From Gammaproteobacteria bacterium (GTDB taxonomy: Bacteria > Pseudomonadota > Gammaproteobacteria > Tenderiales > Tenderiaceae), in the NCBI GenBank assembly GCA_024277755.1, contig JAJRUN010000136.1:1-35961 (forward strand): a stretch of DNA of 35,961 nucleotides, written 5' to 3'. A program made the position numbers and the translations under genes. The notes below the pieces were generated by a model. That model searched no databases. It was not told the origin of the DNA and was given only the letters and a program-made list of their open reading frames with translations. This document shows, piece by piece, positions 1 through 6,712 of the stretch (positions are counted from its first letter, which is position 1; each line of letters begins with the position of its first letter).

Positions 1-345
1 CGGTGTTTTACAAGATCTACGAGACCATCTCCATTATTTACCCAAGCTGGCACCAAAAATATACTGGTGCTTAATTCAGGTATGGGAATTTCCCACTCTC
101 AACGGAGCTGGCATACCTCCTGCTCTCTTGAGCCGGTGTTCACCTTATACAGCGACATATCAGCCAAGTGGGAGGGAAGCATTTGGAACAATTTGCGCTC
201 CTCATCCCAATCCAGCGGATATGGTTGCGCCGCATCATTCACCGGCAGCATGGTGATTAACGGCACTGTTTCAAGCCATGTCAGGCCAAACTCATCTCGC
301 CAAGAACGTGAAGCTAAACGCGAAACTGCTCGTACAGTATTGTTC
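1..345 (-). pseudogene. Tyrosine recombinase (phage-type integrase) remnant, partial
   Basis: Read on the minus strand, about 345 to 1 encodes a stretch typical of tyrosine recombinases: NTVRAVSRLASRSWRDEFGL, then LTWLET, YPLDWDEERKLFQMLP and NTGSREQEVCQLR. The last segment is the core-binding-to-catalytic region containing the first catalytic Arg (TGSREQEVC). After QLR the frame hits TGA at 99-101, where the family normally has Trp (LRWEWE). The same frame then continues as EWEIPIPELSTSIFLVPAWV to the window edge, so a single TGG-to-TGA nonsense change is the likely lesion. The N-terminal end fades at about 345, where cytochrome c coding sequence begins on the other strand. No start codon or complete gene is visible. 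This is a dead fragment of an integrated element; the rest may lie left of the window. Confidence 0.75.
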
Positions 346-758
346 TCAGTGCCATGACTTGCCCAGGTATGCACTCGGCACAGGCCTGGCAGCCGGTCGT
401 TGAGCGTATGAAGCAGCGTATGCAGATGATGAGCGGTCGTAACATGATGGGCATGATGCCCGATATCAAAGCGCCCATGGATAGCGAACTAAAGGTGCTG
501 ATCGCCTATCTGAAAAAGTATGCTCAGAAGCCAATCGACAGATCCCAATACGAGGATCTAAATTCAACTACTGGCAGATCATTTGATGCAGTTTGTTCAC
601 AATGTCATGCTTTGCCCGATCCCAAACAACACACAGTCGAGGAATGGCCCGCTGTTGTTCAGCGCATGGTGAAAAACATGAGATTGATGGGTAAATCCGT
701 TCCTGATGAGGAAACCATTGAGACAATTCTTGGGTTTTTACAGAAACATGCTAAATAG
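320..758 (+). pseudogene. Diheme cytochrome c, 5'-truncated and frameshifted
   Basis: Two tandem cytochrome-c-like repeats are visible. The second is intact: CSQCHALPDPKQHTVEEWPA followed by VVQRMVKNMRLMG and a C-terminal helix. The first repeat has its heme motif (CSQCHDLP, 341-364) in a different frame from its continuation (GMHSAQAWQPVVERMKQRM, from 366), so the reading frame is broken just after the heme motif. An open frame from ATG 354 to 758 would give 134 residues but lacks both the first CxxCH and any signal peptide, so it could not be exported and matured as a c-type cytochrome. The 5' end is replaced by the integrase remnant. A sequencing error at the CCC run could explain the shift but not the lost 5' end. 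The intact downstream cytochrome starts 11 bases later and was probably in the same operon. Confidence 0.65.
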
Positions 759-769
759 AGAGAGAACCT

Positions 770-1249
770 ATGTCGATTAATATTCATACGCAAGGATGTA
801 AACGTTCGTTTGGATTAGTGCTTATTTCACTCATGCTGGTGGCAGGGTTGCTGAATAGTAACGCCACTGCTGGAGAGGCAAACCCACATGACACCAAACA
901 GGTCGAACAAGGGCGGTTGATCTACAAACAATTCTGCGCTGTATGTCATGGTGAAAATCTTGAAGGCCAAGCCAATTGGCGCAAGCGCAAATCCGATGGA
1001 AAGCTTCCGGCTCCACCTCACGATGAAACCGGGCATACCTGGCACCACTCCGATAATGTGCTGTTTGGGATTACCAAAAATGGGTTAGTGCCACCCCATG
1101 CGCCCGCCAACTACAAAAGTGACATGCCAGCCTGGGGCACCACGTTAAAAGACAGCGATATCTGGGCAGTGCTTGCCTACATTAAAAGCCGTTGGTCTAC
1201 GAAAACACGCGCAATACAGGCTGGAATTAATGTGAAAGCGGCTAAATAA
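770..1249 (+). CDS. Monoheme c-type cytochrome, periplasmic
   Basis: This 159-residue protein has a long signal peptide (hydrophobic GLVLISLMLVAGLL, probable cleavage near ATAGEA) and one heme-binding CAVCH motif with Cys56, Cys59 and His60. Met119 in KSDMPAWG is the likely second axial ligand, and the C-terminal helix DSDIWAVLAYIKSRW is typical of class I cytochromes c. It is a small periplasmic electron carrier; its partners are not known. The sequence between the heme and Met119 is rich in His (PPHDETGHTWHHSDN), which is common in cytochromes found next to metal-resistance loci. The start ATG is preceded by GAGAGAACCT. It sits 11 bases after a broken diheme cytochrome, suggesting a former two-cytochrome operon. 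No clear terminator follows. Confidence 0.85.
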   Translation: MSINIHTQGCKRSFGLVLISLMLVAGLLNSNATAGEANPHDTKQVEQGRLIYKQFCAVCHGENLEGQANWRKRKSDGKLPAPPHDETGHTWHHSDNVLFGITKNGLVPPHAPANYKSDMPAWGTTLKDSDIWAVLAYIKSRWSTKTRAIQAGINVKAAK

Positions 1250-1304
1250 AGCAATGATTGATAGCTGCGGCTTCGTAGGTTCTGTTATGAGTAAATGACT
1301 GGGT

Positions 1305-1808
1305 TCAGTTCTTCCTGTTCCACCACTTTAGCAACTTCGGATCACACACCTCGTGGCTGGCATAGTAGACCGCGCAGCGAAACACGTAGAGGACACAGCG
1401 ATCGATGGACTTTCCGTGAAAAGCACACAGTTTTTCGTACATCTGTTCCGGGCTCTGGTTGCTCAGATCGGCAACGTATTGGAAACCAAGCTCAGTTAAC
1501 ATTTGCGACAGACGCGGGCCGACGCCGGGGATAGTTTGTAATGCTTGTTTTGGTTTCGTCTTCTCCAGGTCTTCAACCTGCATAAGCAGAGAGAGGCGAT
1601 CATCTTTGGCCACCGCTCTCCAGTCGCGATCAGTAAGCGCGCCTTCGATTGCCCAAAGCAGATTCAAACTCGGCTGACAACCTGCTTGCTTAACGGCAAT
1701 GTAGGCCGCCACTGATCCCCGTGCTTTCAGTTGAATAACGGTATTGATGCCCGCCTTCGCCAGCATTTGGCTCGAAGCTTTACCCAGGTTTTTCAGTGTC
1801 TGAATCAC
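1305..1808 (-). CDS. TfoX C-terminal domain plus Cdd1 helix-hairpin-helix protein
   Basis: The 167-residue product has two recognisable parts. Residues about 1-75 (LKNLGKASSQMLAKAGI, LNLLWAIEGALTDRDW) match the TfoX C-terminal helical domain. Residues about 88-155 (IPGVGPRLSQMLTELGF, LCAFHGKSIDRCVLYVFRCA) match the Cdd1 family, a helix-hairpin-helix domain first noted at a pathogenicity locus. Helix-hairpin-helix folds usually bind DNA non-specifically; no enzymatic role can be read from the sequence. The start is GTG, with a strong GGAGG 13 bases upstream. That Shine-Dalgarno is better placed for an ATG opening a four-codon frame (ATG AAT TAC AAG TGA) whose stop overlaps the GTG. This may be translational coupling or a small frameshift at the true N-terminus. 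Confidence 0.75.
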   Translation of the reverse strand: MIQTLKNLGKASSQMLAKAGINTVIQLKARGSVAAYIAVKQAGCQPSLNLLWAIEGALTDRDWRAVAKDDRLSLLMQVEDLEKTKPKQALQTIPGVGPRLSQMLTELGFQYVADLSNQSPEQMYEKLCAFHGKSIDRCVLYVFRCAVYYASHEVCDPKLLKWWNRKN

Positions 1809-1899
1809 TTGTAATTCATGCCTCCTGTTCGGGATAGTATAGTCCTGCTTGTATGATAATTGGTTGATACCTGAAACAAGCGCTGCGGTATCAGTGGTA

Positions 1900-2142
1900 T
1901 CAATTACGCCTTGAGCAAGGTGGCGTCACATTAGCTATGCCGACACCGAAGAGTGTTTCAACACGCAGAAAAAATCCCTGTTCGCTGATGTGCGATTCTA
2001 TCTGTGATAAATCCTCTTTGCGGAAGCGTTGTAGATCATTTTCAGACAACTGATTCAACAAGCCCCGGAAGCCAGAATTCCATTGCATTCTCACATCGGA
2101 GATGTGGGGCGGGTTAATATTTGAGCCTCTATTTATCATCAT
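1900..2142 (-). pseudogene. Probable remnant of a SAM-dependent methyltransferase C-terminus
   Basis: The 330-base gap between the helix-hairpin-helix gene and tag holds an 80-residue open frame. Its centre (RMQWNSGFRGLLNQLSENDL, QRFRKEDLSQIESHI, GFFLRVETLFGVG) resembles the last 60 residues of class I SAM-dependent methyltransferases: a helix with LSE-DLQRFR followed by the final beta strand. The N-terminal residues (MMINRGSNINPPH) look unrelated and no SAM-binding motif is present. I read this as a leftover 3' fragment. It overlaps the last codon of tag by four bases, so a short independent coupled gene cannot be excluded. The family assignment is from memory and weak. Confidence 0.35.
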
Positions 2143-2747
2143 CCCGGTCGTTTAAAACGATTTCGTGCATCCTCAACGTTGCTTCTAATCGCGCAGCCTT
2201 CAACATGATCGTTGACCAACCCCATTGCCTGCATAAATGCATAGGCAGTTGTTGGTCCGACGAATTTCCAGCCGAGTTTTTTCAGGTTTTTAGACAGGGA
2301 AATTGATTCTGAGGATGTTGATGCGCTCTGTGGTTCTGTAAGCTGTTTTTCATCGGGTTCATAACGCCAGAAGAACGCTGCAAGTGAACCTTCCTGCTTG
2401 ACTAGCGCTTGTGCCCGTTGTGCGTTGTTGATAGTGGCCTCGATCTTGCCTTGATGGCGAACGATGCCTTTATCCTTGAGCAGACGATTGATGTCGCTCT
2501 GGGTGAAGCACGCGATCTTATCGAAATTGAAATCATAAAACGCTGTGCGAAAGTTATCGCGCTTGGCAAGGATGGTGCGCCAGCTCAGTCCGGATTGAAA
2601 GCTCTCCAGGCTCAGTTTCTCAAACAGGTGATAATCATCACTGACCGGGAAACCCCATTCGGTATCGTGGTAGTCGAGAAATTCGGGTGCGGCACCGCAC
2701 CAGCGGCAGCGTGATTTTCCATCGGGGCCTGTTATCGTTTCACTCAC
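2139..2747 (-). CDS. tag: DNA-3-methyladenine glycosylase I
   Basis: The enzyme excises N3-methyladenine from alkylated DNA (base excision repair, cytoplasm). The sequence carries the Tag signature: CRWCGAAPEFLDYHDTEWG near the N-terminus and NDHVEGC near the C-terminus. Together these give the Cys/His zinc-snap ligands (Cys and His at the N-terminus, His and Cys at the C-terminus). The central LSLESFQSGLSWRTILAKRD is the conserved substrate-pocket region, and GWKFVGPTTAYAFMQAMG is the helix-hairpin-helix-like segment. At 202 residues it is slightly longer than the roughly 190 usual; the extra is a Ser/Glu-rich linker (TEPQSASTSSESIS). The gene stands alone on the minus strand; AAGGAGC precedes the start at suitable spacing. 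Confidence 0.93.
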   Translation of the reverse strand: MSETITGPDGKSRCRWCGAAPEFLDYHDTEWGFPVSDDYHLFEKLSLESFQSGLSWRTILAKRDNFRTAFYDFNFDKIACFTQSDINRLLKDKGIVRHQGKIEATINNAQRAQALVKQEGSLAAFFWRYEPDEKQLTEPQSASTSSESISLSKNLKKLGWKFVGPTTAYAFMQAMGLVNDHVEGCAIRSNVEDARNRFKRPG

Positions 2748-2817
2748 TGGTTTGCTCCTTGTGTTGAAGTTTTTCCTATCACTGTTTTATTGAGTTGAAA
2801 AATAAACAACATGATTC

Positions 2818-3141
2818 TCACTCACTCAATAAATCAACCGATGCCTCTCCAGTATCTCGCTTAATCGTAAACAGCATTTCACAGTACTCAGCCTGGATGT
2901 CTGTTGGTGATGGGGCGTCGCTGCAACTGCAGCCGGCAATAATGCTGCTGTAGAATATGCCGGCTTTTACGCTGATGTTGTCTCTGGCCTCGCTTGTTCT
3001 CAGAATCACGCTGTCCTGTTTGTCATCAAGTGCGGTGTTGCTTAATGACAAGCCTTGTTGCAGTGGTAACTGCTTGCTGTTGAGTTGTGATATCTCTTTT
3101 CTAATGGTGCTGTTAAATTCTGTGCTGTCCCACTGCGTAAT
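2818..3141 (-). CDS. Conserved small Cys-containing protein of unknown function, non-canonical or lost start
   Basis: The frame encodes QWDSTEFNSTIRKEISQL, then LPLQQGLSLSNTALDD, SVKAGIFYSSIIAGCSCSDA and PSPTDIQAEYCEMLFTIKRD, ending DLLSE. It reads as one coherent alpha+beta domain of about 105 residues with GCSC and YC cysteines that could bind metal. I recognise this style of sequence only as a conserved hypothetical family. The oddity is the start: the frame runs straight back to the TAA that ends cusS (3148-3150) with no ATG or GTG. Only ATT at 3141 lies before the domain; the first TTG (3051) would delete the N-terminal 30 residues. It may use a rare start, be translated by coupling or readthrough from cusS, or be newly broken. 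Chosen limits assume ATT. Confidence 0.5.
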   Translation of the reverse strand: MTQWDSTEFNSTIRKEISQLNSKQLPLQQGLSLSNTALDDKQDSVILRTSEARDNISVKAGIFYSSIIAGCSCSDAPSPTDIQAEYCEMLFTIKRDTGEASVDLLSE

Positions 3142-3147
3142 TGGTTT

Positions 3148-4566
3148 TTAAACTGAATCATCATGGCGAGTTCTGCTGCTTTGTTTTATGACACCGGGCA
3201 GGCTGATTTTGAATGCTGTGCTGGTTTCATCTGAGCTGACTACAATCGTGCCGCCATGTGCCTCGACAATTGATTTAACAATGGCTAACCCCAGCCCTGC
3301 GCCCTCACCACTGCGTTGGCGTGATGGGTCGGTGCGATAAAAACGATCGAACAGTTTGGGTAGATGTTCGGCCGGGATGGCTGTGCCGGGGTTTTTAACG
3401 GTGATGTTTATTCTATTGTTCTCGGTGCTGAGCTGAACGGTGACGATGTTGTTTTGTGGTGTGTGACGAATGGCATTGGAAAGCAGGTTGCTGAGCGTCC
3501 GGCGCAGCATCAAACGGTCGCCCTGAACCTGAGCGTTGCCATCCAGCTTTAATGCAACACGATTCTCTTCCGCCCAGGCTTCGTAGTAGTCAAACAGGTT
3601 GCCTATTTCACTTTTCAGGTCGATAATTTCCGAACTGGAGGCGTGCTGGGCGTTGTCGGCTTTGGCCAAAAAGAGCATGTCGCCAATCATCTGCGCCATG
3701 CGTTCGTATTCTTCCATATTTGAATAGAGAATTTCCTGATATTCATCGGCATTGCGGGACTGAGACAGGGCAACCTGGGTCTGGGTCATGAGATTGGTGA
3801 CTGGGGTGCGCAGTTCGTGGGCGATGTCGGCAGAGAAATTGGTGAGGCGGTTGAAGGCCTCTTCCAAGCGCTGAAGCAGGGCATTGAATGAGGCGGCCAG
3901 GTCGGTGAGTTCGGCAGGAACCGCTTCAGGGGTGAGGCGGCTATTCAATTCGTTGGCGCTGATGCGGCTGATCTGGTCAACGATATTGTGCAGTGGCTTG
4001 TGGCCATGGCGCACAGCAATCCAGCCCATCACCCCCATGATCAAAATGCCGCCGACAACCATTAGCCACAGTGTGTGACGAAAGTGGCTGAGAAACTGAA
4101 GATGAAAGTCGATGGCGACGGCGATAATGATGGTGTAGGGGCCGTTGCTTCTGCCTGTGACCTGTTGAATCAGGACTCGGTAATGGTGTTTGTCGTTGCT
4201 CCACTGTTGTATGTTGCTGTGCGAGAGGTGATTGCTGTGGGGTAGCGGCACCTGAGACAGATCCACGTCGGAGCTGATATAGAGGGGGTTTCCTGAACCG
4301 TCACTAATATAGAGTAACGGGTTGTGGTGGCCGACCAGCATGTCATCAAAGCGTTGTTTGATGGCACCTAAGTTGTCATTGGTTTGCAGTGTGGCAAGTG
4401 ATTGTTTGACCGCCTGGGCAACCACATTGAGTTCTTTGCTGTCTTGCGCTTTAAAGTGTTCGTCGATTGAGCGCTCGATGATCCAGCCAAAGGCGAGGAA
4501 GACGACGGTGGCAACGGCGCAGAACAGTAAGGTCAGTCGCAGCGTCAGCGAGGTAGGGCGTGCCAT
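3148..4566 (-). CDS. cusS: Heavy-metal sensor histidine kinase (CusS type)
   Basis: An inner-membrane kinase of 472 residues. The first membrane segment spans residues about 11-30 and a periplasmic sensor domain about 31-162. The second segment is about 165-185, followed by a HAMP linker. The dimerisation/phosphoacceptor helix contains ADIAHELRTPVTN, with His250 as phosphoacceptor. The ATPase domain has an N box (LRRTLSNLLSNAIRHT), DRFYRTDPSRQ (F box) and GEGAGLGLAIVKSIVEAHGG (G box). The periplasmic part contains several His/Met residues that could bind Cu+ or Ag+. The gene starts immediately after the cusR stop (one base step), so the pair is one operon. The family phosphorylates its cognate response regulator when periplasmic copper or silver rises. 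Confidence 0.9.
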   Translation of the reverse strand: MARPTSLTLRLTLLFCAVATVVFLAFGWIIERSIDEHFKAQDSKELNVVAQAVKQSLATLQTNDNLGAIKQRFDDMLVGHHNPLLYISDGSGNPLYISSDVDLSQVPLPHSNHLSHSNIQQWSNDKHHYRVLIQQVTGRSNGPYTIIIAVAIDFHLQFLSHFRHTLWLMVVGGILIMGVMGWIAVRHGHKPLHNIVDQISRISANELNSRLTPEAVPAELTDLAASFNALLQRLEEAFNRLTNFSADIAHELRTPVTNLMTQTQVALSQSRNADEYQEILYSNMEEYERMAQMIGDMLFLAKADNAQHASSSEIIDLKSEIGNLFDYYEAWAEENRVALKLDGNAQVQGDRLMLRRTLSNLLSNAIRHTPQNNIVTVQLSTENNRINITVKNPGTAIPAEHLPKLFDRFYRTDPSRQRSGEGAGLGLAIVKSIVEAHGGTIVVSSDETSTAFKISLPGVIKQSSRTRHDDSV

Positions 4567-5253
4567 TTATCTATCTTCGTCCGGTAGGTCCAACATGTAG
4601 CCCATGCCGCGCACTGTTTGGATCAACTTGGGATCATAGCCATCGTCGATTTTTCCGCGCAGGCGGCGGATGGCAACATCAATGACGTTGGTGTCGCTGT
4701 CGAAGTTCATATCCCAGACCTGCGAGGCGATAAGCGAGCGGGGCAGCACTTCGCCCTGGCGGCGCACCAGCAGTTCCAGCAGGGCGAATTCTTTGGCGGT
4801 GAGATGGATACGCTTGCCGCCGCGGCTGGCGCGATGACGGGCCAGATCCAGCTCCAGATCGGCAATACTGAGGCTTAGCTCCGTGGCCGGATTGGCGCTG
4901 CGGCGCAATAAGGTGCGTACACGAGCCAGCAGTTCGGCAAAGACAAATGGTTTGACCAGATAGTCATCTGCGCCCAGCTCCAGCCCTTTTACCCGGTCGT
5001 CGATGCTGTCACGGGCGGTAAGGAATAACACTGGCACCTCTTTGCCTGCCTCACGCAGCGATTGCAAAATCCGCCAGCCATCTACATCCGGTAACATGAC
5101 ATCAAGAATCAGCAGGTCATAGTGTTCGGTCATTGCCAGATGGTGGCCGTCCAGCCCGTTGTGGCTCAGGTCGACAATAAAGCCCGCCTCAGTCAGACCT
5201 TGCTTGAGGTACTCACCTGTTTTAACTTCATCTTCGACAATCAAGAGTTTCAT
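4567..5253 (-). CDS. cusR: Heavy-metal response regulator (CusR type)
   Basis: An OmpR-family regulator of 228 residues. The receiver domain has the acidic pair in LLIVEDEV, the phosphoacceptor Asp51 in [14 protein letters not shown], the Thr in LFLTARDS and the Lys in YLVKPF. The C-terminal winged helix has [20 protein letters not shown] and [15 protein letters not shown]. This is the standard CusR/CopR layout and length. It is transcribed divergently from cusCBA. The 120-base gap between them contains a CusR-like palindrome (5321-5336) and a second inverted repeat (5299-5316), consistent with control of both directions. A matching site at 16555-16570 suggests a second target operon. Confidence 0.92.
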   Translation of the reverse strand: MKLLIVEDEVKTGEYLKQGLTEAGFIVDLSHNGLDGHHLAMTEHYDLLILDVMLPDVDGWRILQSLREAGKEVPVLFLTARDSIDDRVKGLELGADDYLVKPFVFAELLARVRTLLRRSANPATELSLSIADLELDLARHRASRGGKRIHLTAKEFALLELLVRRQGEVLPRSLIASQVWDMNFDSDTNVIDVAIRRLRGKIDDGYDPKLIQTVRGMGYMLDLPDEDR

Positions 5254-5298
5254 TGTTATTAACTTGTATATGGTTAATGTCAGCCTAGTTCATAACAA

Positions 5299-5316
5299 CT
5301 GTCATGAAGGTGACAG
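5299..5316. promoter_or_regulatory. Inverted repeat CTGTCA-N6-TGACAG between cusR and cusC
   Basis: The arms CTGTCA and TGACAG are perfect complements separated by TGAAGG. The repeat lies five bases from the CusR-like box and closer to cusR, so it may be a second regulator half-site pair governing cusR. Its sequence shares the TGACA core with the main box. Inference from position only. Confidence 0.4.
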
Positions 5317-5320
5317 CAAC

Positions 5321-5336
5321 ATGACAAAATTGTAAT
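5321..5336 (+). promoter_or_regulatory. CusR-like operator upstream of cusCBA
   Basis: ATGACAAAATTGTAAT is an imperfect palindrome. It matches the known E. coli CusR box core (ATGACAA-N2-TTGTCAT) at all but one arm position. It lies about 50 bases upstream of a TATTCT candidate -10 (5370-5375). The same module, including the downstream TGTAATGCA-N3-GTCAC, recurs at 16555. That makes an operator for the adjacent cusR product the most economical reading. Confidence 0.7.
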
Positions 5337-5407
5337 GCAAACGTCACCTTGGCGACAGTAACTCTTGCCTATTCTTGATCACCATAACCCTTCAGGGAAT
5401 GATTGCC

Positions 5408-6712
5408 ATGGTTTTTGTTTTTCGATTTCTACGTTTTAATTCACTTGCCCGTGTGTTGTTAGCAAGCGTGCTTATGTCAGGTGTGGGCGCTGTTCAGGCG
5501 GGAGAGCCGCTTACCTTGAATAAGGCGGTGGCTGAGGCGCTGATGGCTAACCCCGGGTTGGCGGCTATTGAGGCGCGGGCCAAGGCCTTGGCTGAGATAC
5601 CGGAACAAGCCGATGCATTGCCCGACCCTGTGCTGTCAGTCAATATTGCCAACCTGCCGCTGGACAGTTTCTCTTTTACTCAGGAAGGCATGACGCAGTT
5701 TCAAGTGGGAATTACACAGGCGTTGCCATATCCCGGCAAGCTGGCCTTGCGTTCACAGGCGGCAAGTCAAGAGGCGAGAGCCGCTGAGTCTGATCTGAAA
5801 GACAGGCAGCTGCAATTGGTGCGTGATGTCAAAACCGTGTGGTGGAATCTCTTTTATCTGGACCGGGCACTGGATGTGATTGCCCGTAATCAGGTGTTGC
5901 TAAAACAGTTTGTCAATGTCGCAGAGACGCGCTACACGGTGGGGCGTGGCTTGCAACAGGATATTCTGTTGGCTCAACTGGAGTTGGCCAAGTTGAGTGA
6001 CAGCCTGATTCGTGTGCTGAACATGCGTGACAACCAGGTGGCGCGTCTGAATGTGTTGATGGATCACCCGGCCACCGGTTCAATCGAGCTGCCGCAATCT
6101 ATCGATGAAACCTTGCAAACACTGGTGAGTGCCGAGCTGTTGCAGCAACGTGCCGTGGCATCACGTCCCAGTCTGATGGCGCAGACGGAACGTATGGGGG
6201 CGGCACGCAGCCGTGTTGATCTGGCAAAAAAGGATTATGCACCGGATTTTAAAGTGGGCGCGGTATACGGCCTGCGCAACGGTAGCAACCCTGATGGCAG
6301 TCGTCGTGCCGATTTGGGGTCTATCCGTTTCAGCATGAACCTTCCCCTTTACAGCGGCAGCAAACAGGATCGCGCTGTTGATCAGCGCAATGCCGAGTGG
6401 ATGCAGCAGAAATATCGTTTGCAGGATCAGCGTAACCAGGTGGCTTCACAAGTGCAACAAGCCATGATTGATTACCGGCGTGCCGGTGAGCAGGTACAGC
6501 TGTTTCAGCAGGAGATTATTCCCCAGGCGCGCCAGACGGTGGATGCCATGCTGGCAGGCTATCAGGTGGGCAAGGTCGATTTTCTTAATCTGGTGCGCAG
6601 TCAGACCACACTTTATAACTACGAAACCCAATATTGGAACGCCCTGAGTGCAGCCAATCAGGCACTGGCCCGATTGATTGCCGCAGTGGGTGAGGAGAAT
6701 GTTCATGAATAA
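5408..6712 (+). CDS. cusC: Outer-membrane efflux channel (TolC/CusC family)
   Basis: This is the outer-membrane channel of a tripartite metal efflux pump. After a signal peptide (LARVLLASVLMSGVGAVQAG) come the two TolC-family repeats of long helices (AVAEALMANPGLAAIEARAK, then MAQTERMGAARSRVDLAKKD and a second coiled-coil half to residue about 430). The beta-barrel strand FSFTQEGMTQFQVGITQALP is also visible. The frame opens at 5375 with TTG, but that codon coincides with the likely promoter -10. ATG 5408 has AGGGA about nine bases upstream and yields the signal peptide directly, so it is preferred (434 residues). The stop overlaps the cusB start by eight bases. It is first in the cusCBA operon. 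Confidence 0.88.
   Translation: MVFVFRFLRFNSLARVLLASVLMSGVGAVQAGEPLTLNKAVAEALMANPGLAAIEARAKALAEIPEQADALPDPVLSVNIANLPLDSFSFTQEGMTQFQVGITQALPYPGKLALRSQAASQEARAAESDLKDRQLQLVRDVKTVWWNLFYLDRALDVIARNQVLLKQFVNVAETRYTVGRGLQQDILLAQLELAKLSDSLIRVLNMRDNQVARLNVLMDHPATGSIELPQSIDETLQTLVSAELLQQRAVASRPSLMAQTERMGAARSRVDLAKKDYAPDFKVGAVYGLRNGSNPDGSRRADLGSIRFSMNLPLYSGSKQDRAVDQRNAEWMQQKYRLQDQRNQVASQVQQAMIDYRRAGEQVQLFQQEIIPQARQTVDAMLAGYQVGKVDFLNLVRSQTTLYNYETQYWNALSAANQALARLIAAVGEENVHE

Noticed and set aside
67-357. 96-codon plus-strand open frame
   Set aside because: Antisense to the integrase remnant, whose minus-strand translation is clearly protein-like across the nonsense codon.
354-758. Intact 134-residue cytochrome gene starting at ATG 354
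   Set aside because: The first heme motif is in another frame and there is no signal peptide, so a functional c-type cytochrome is unlikely; annotated as a pseudogene instead.
5375-5407. TTG start for cusC
   Set aside because: It overlaps the probable -10 element; ATG 5408 has a ribosome site and directly begins the signal peptide.
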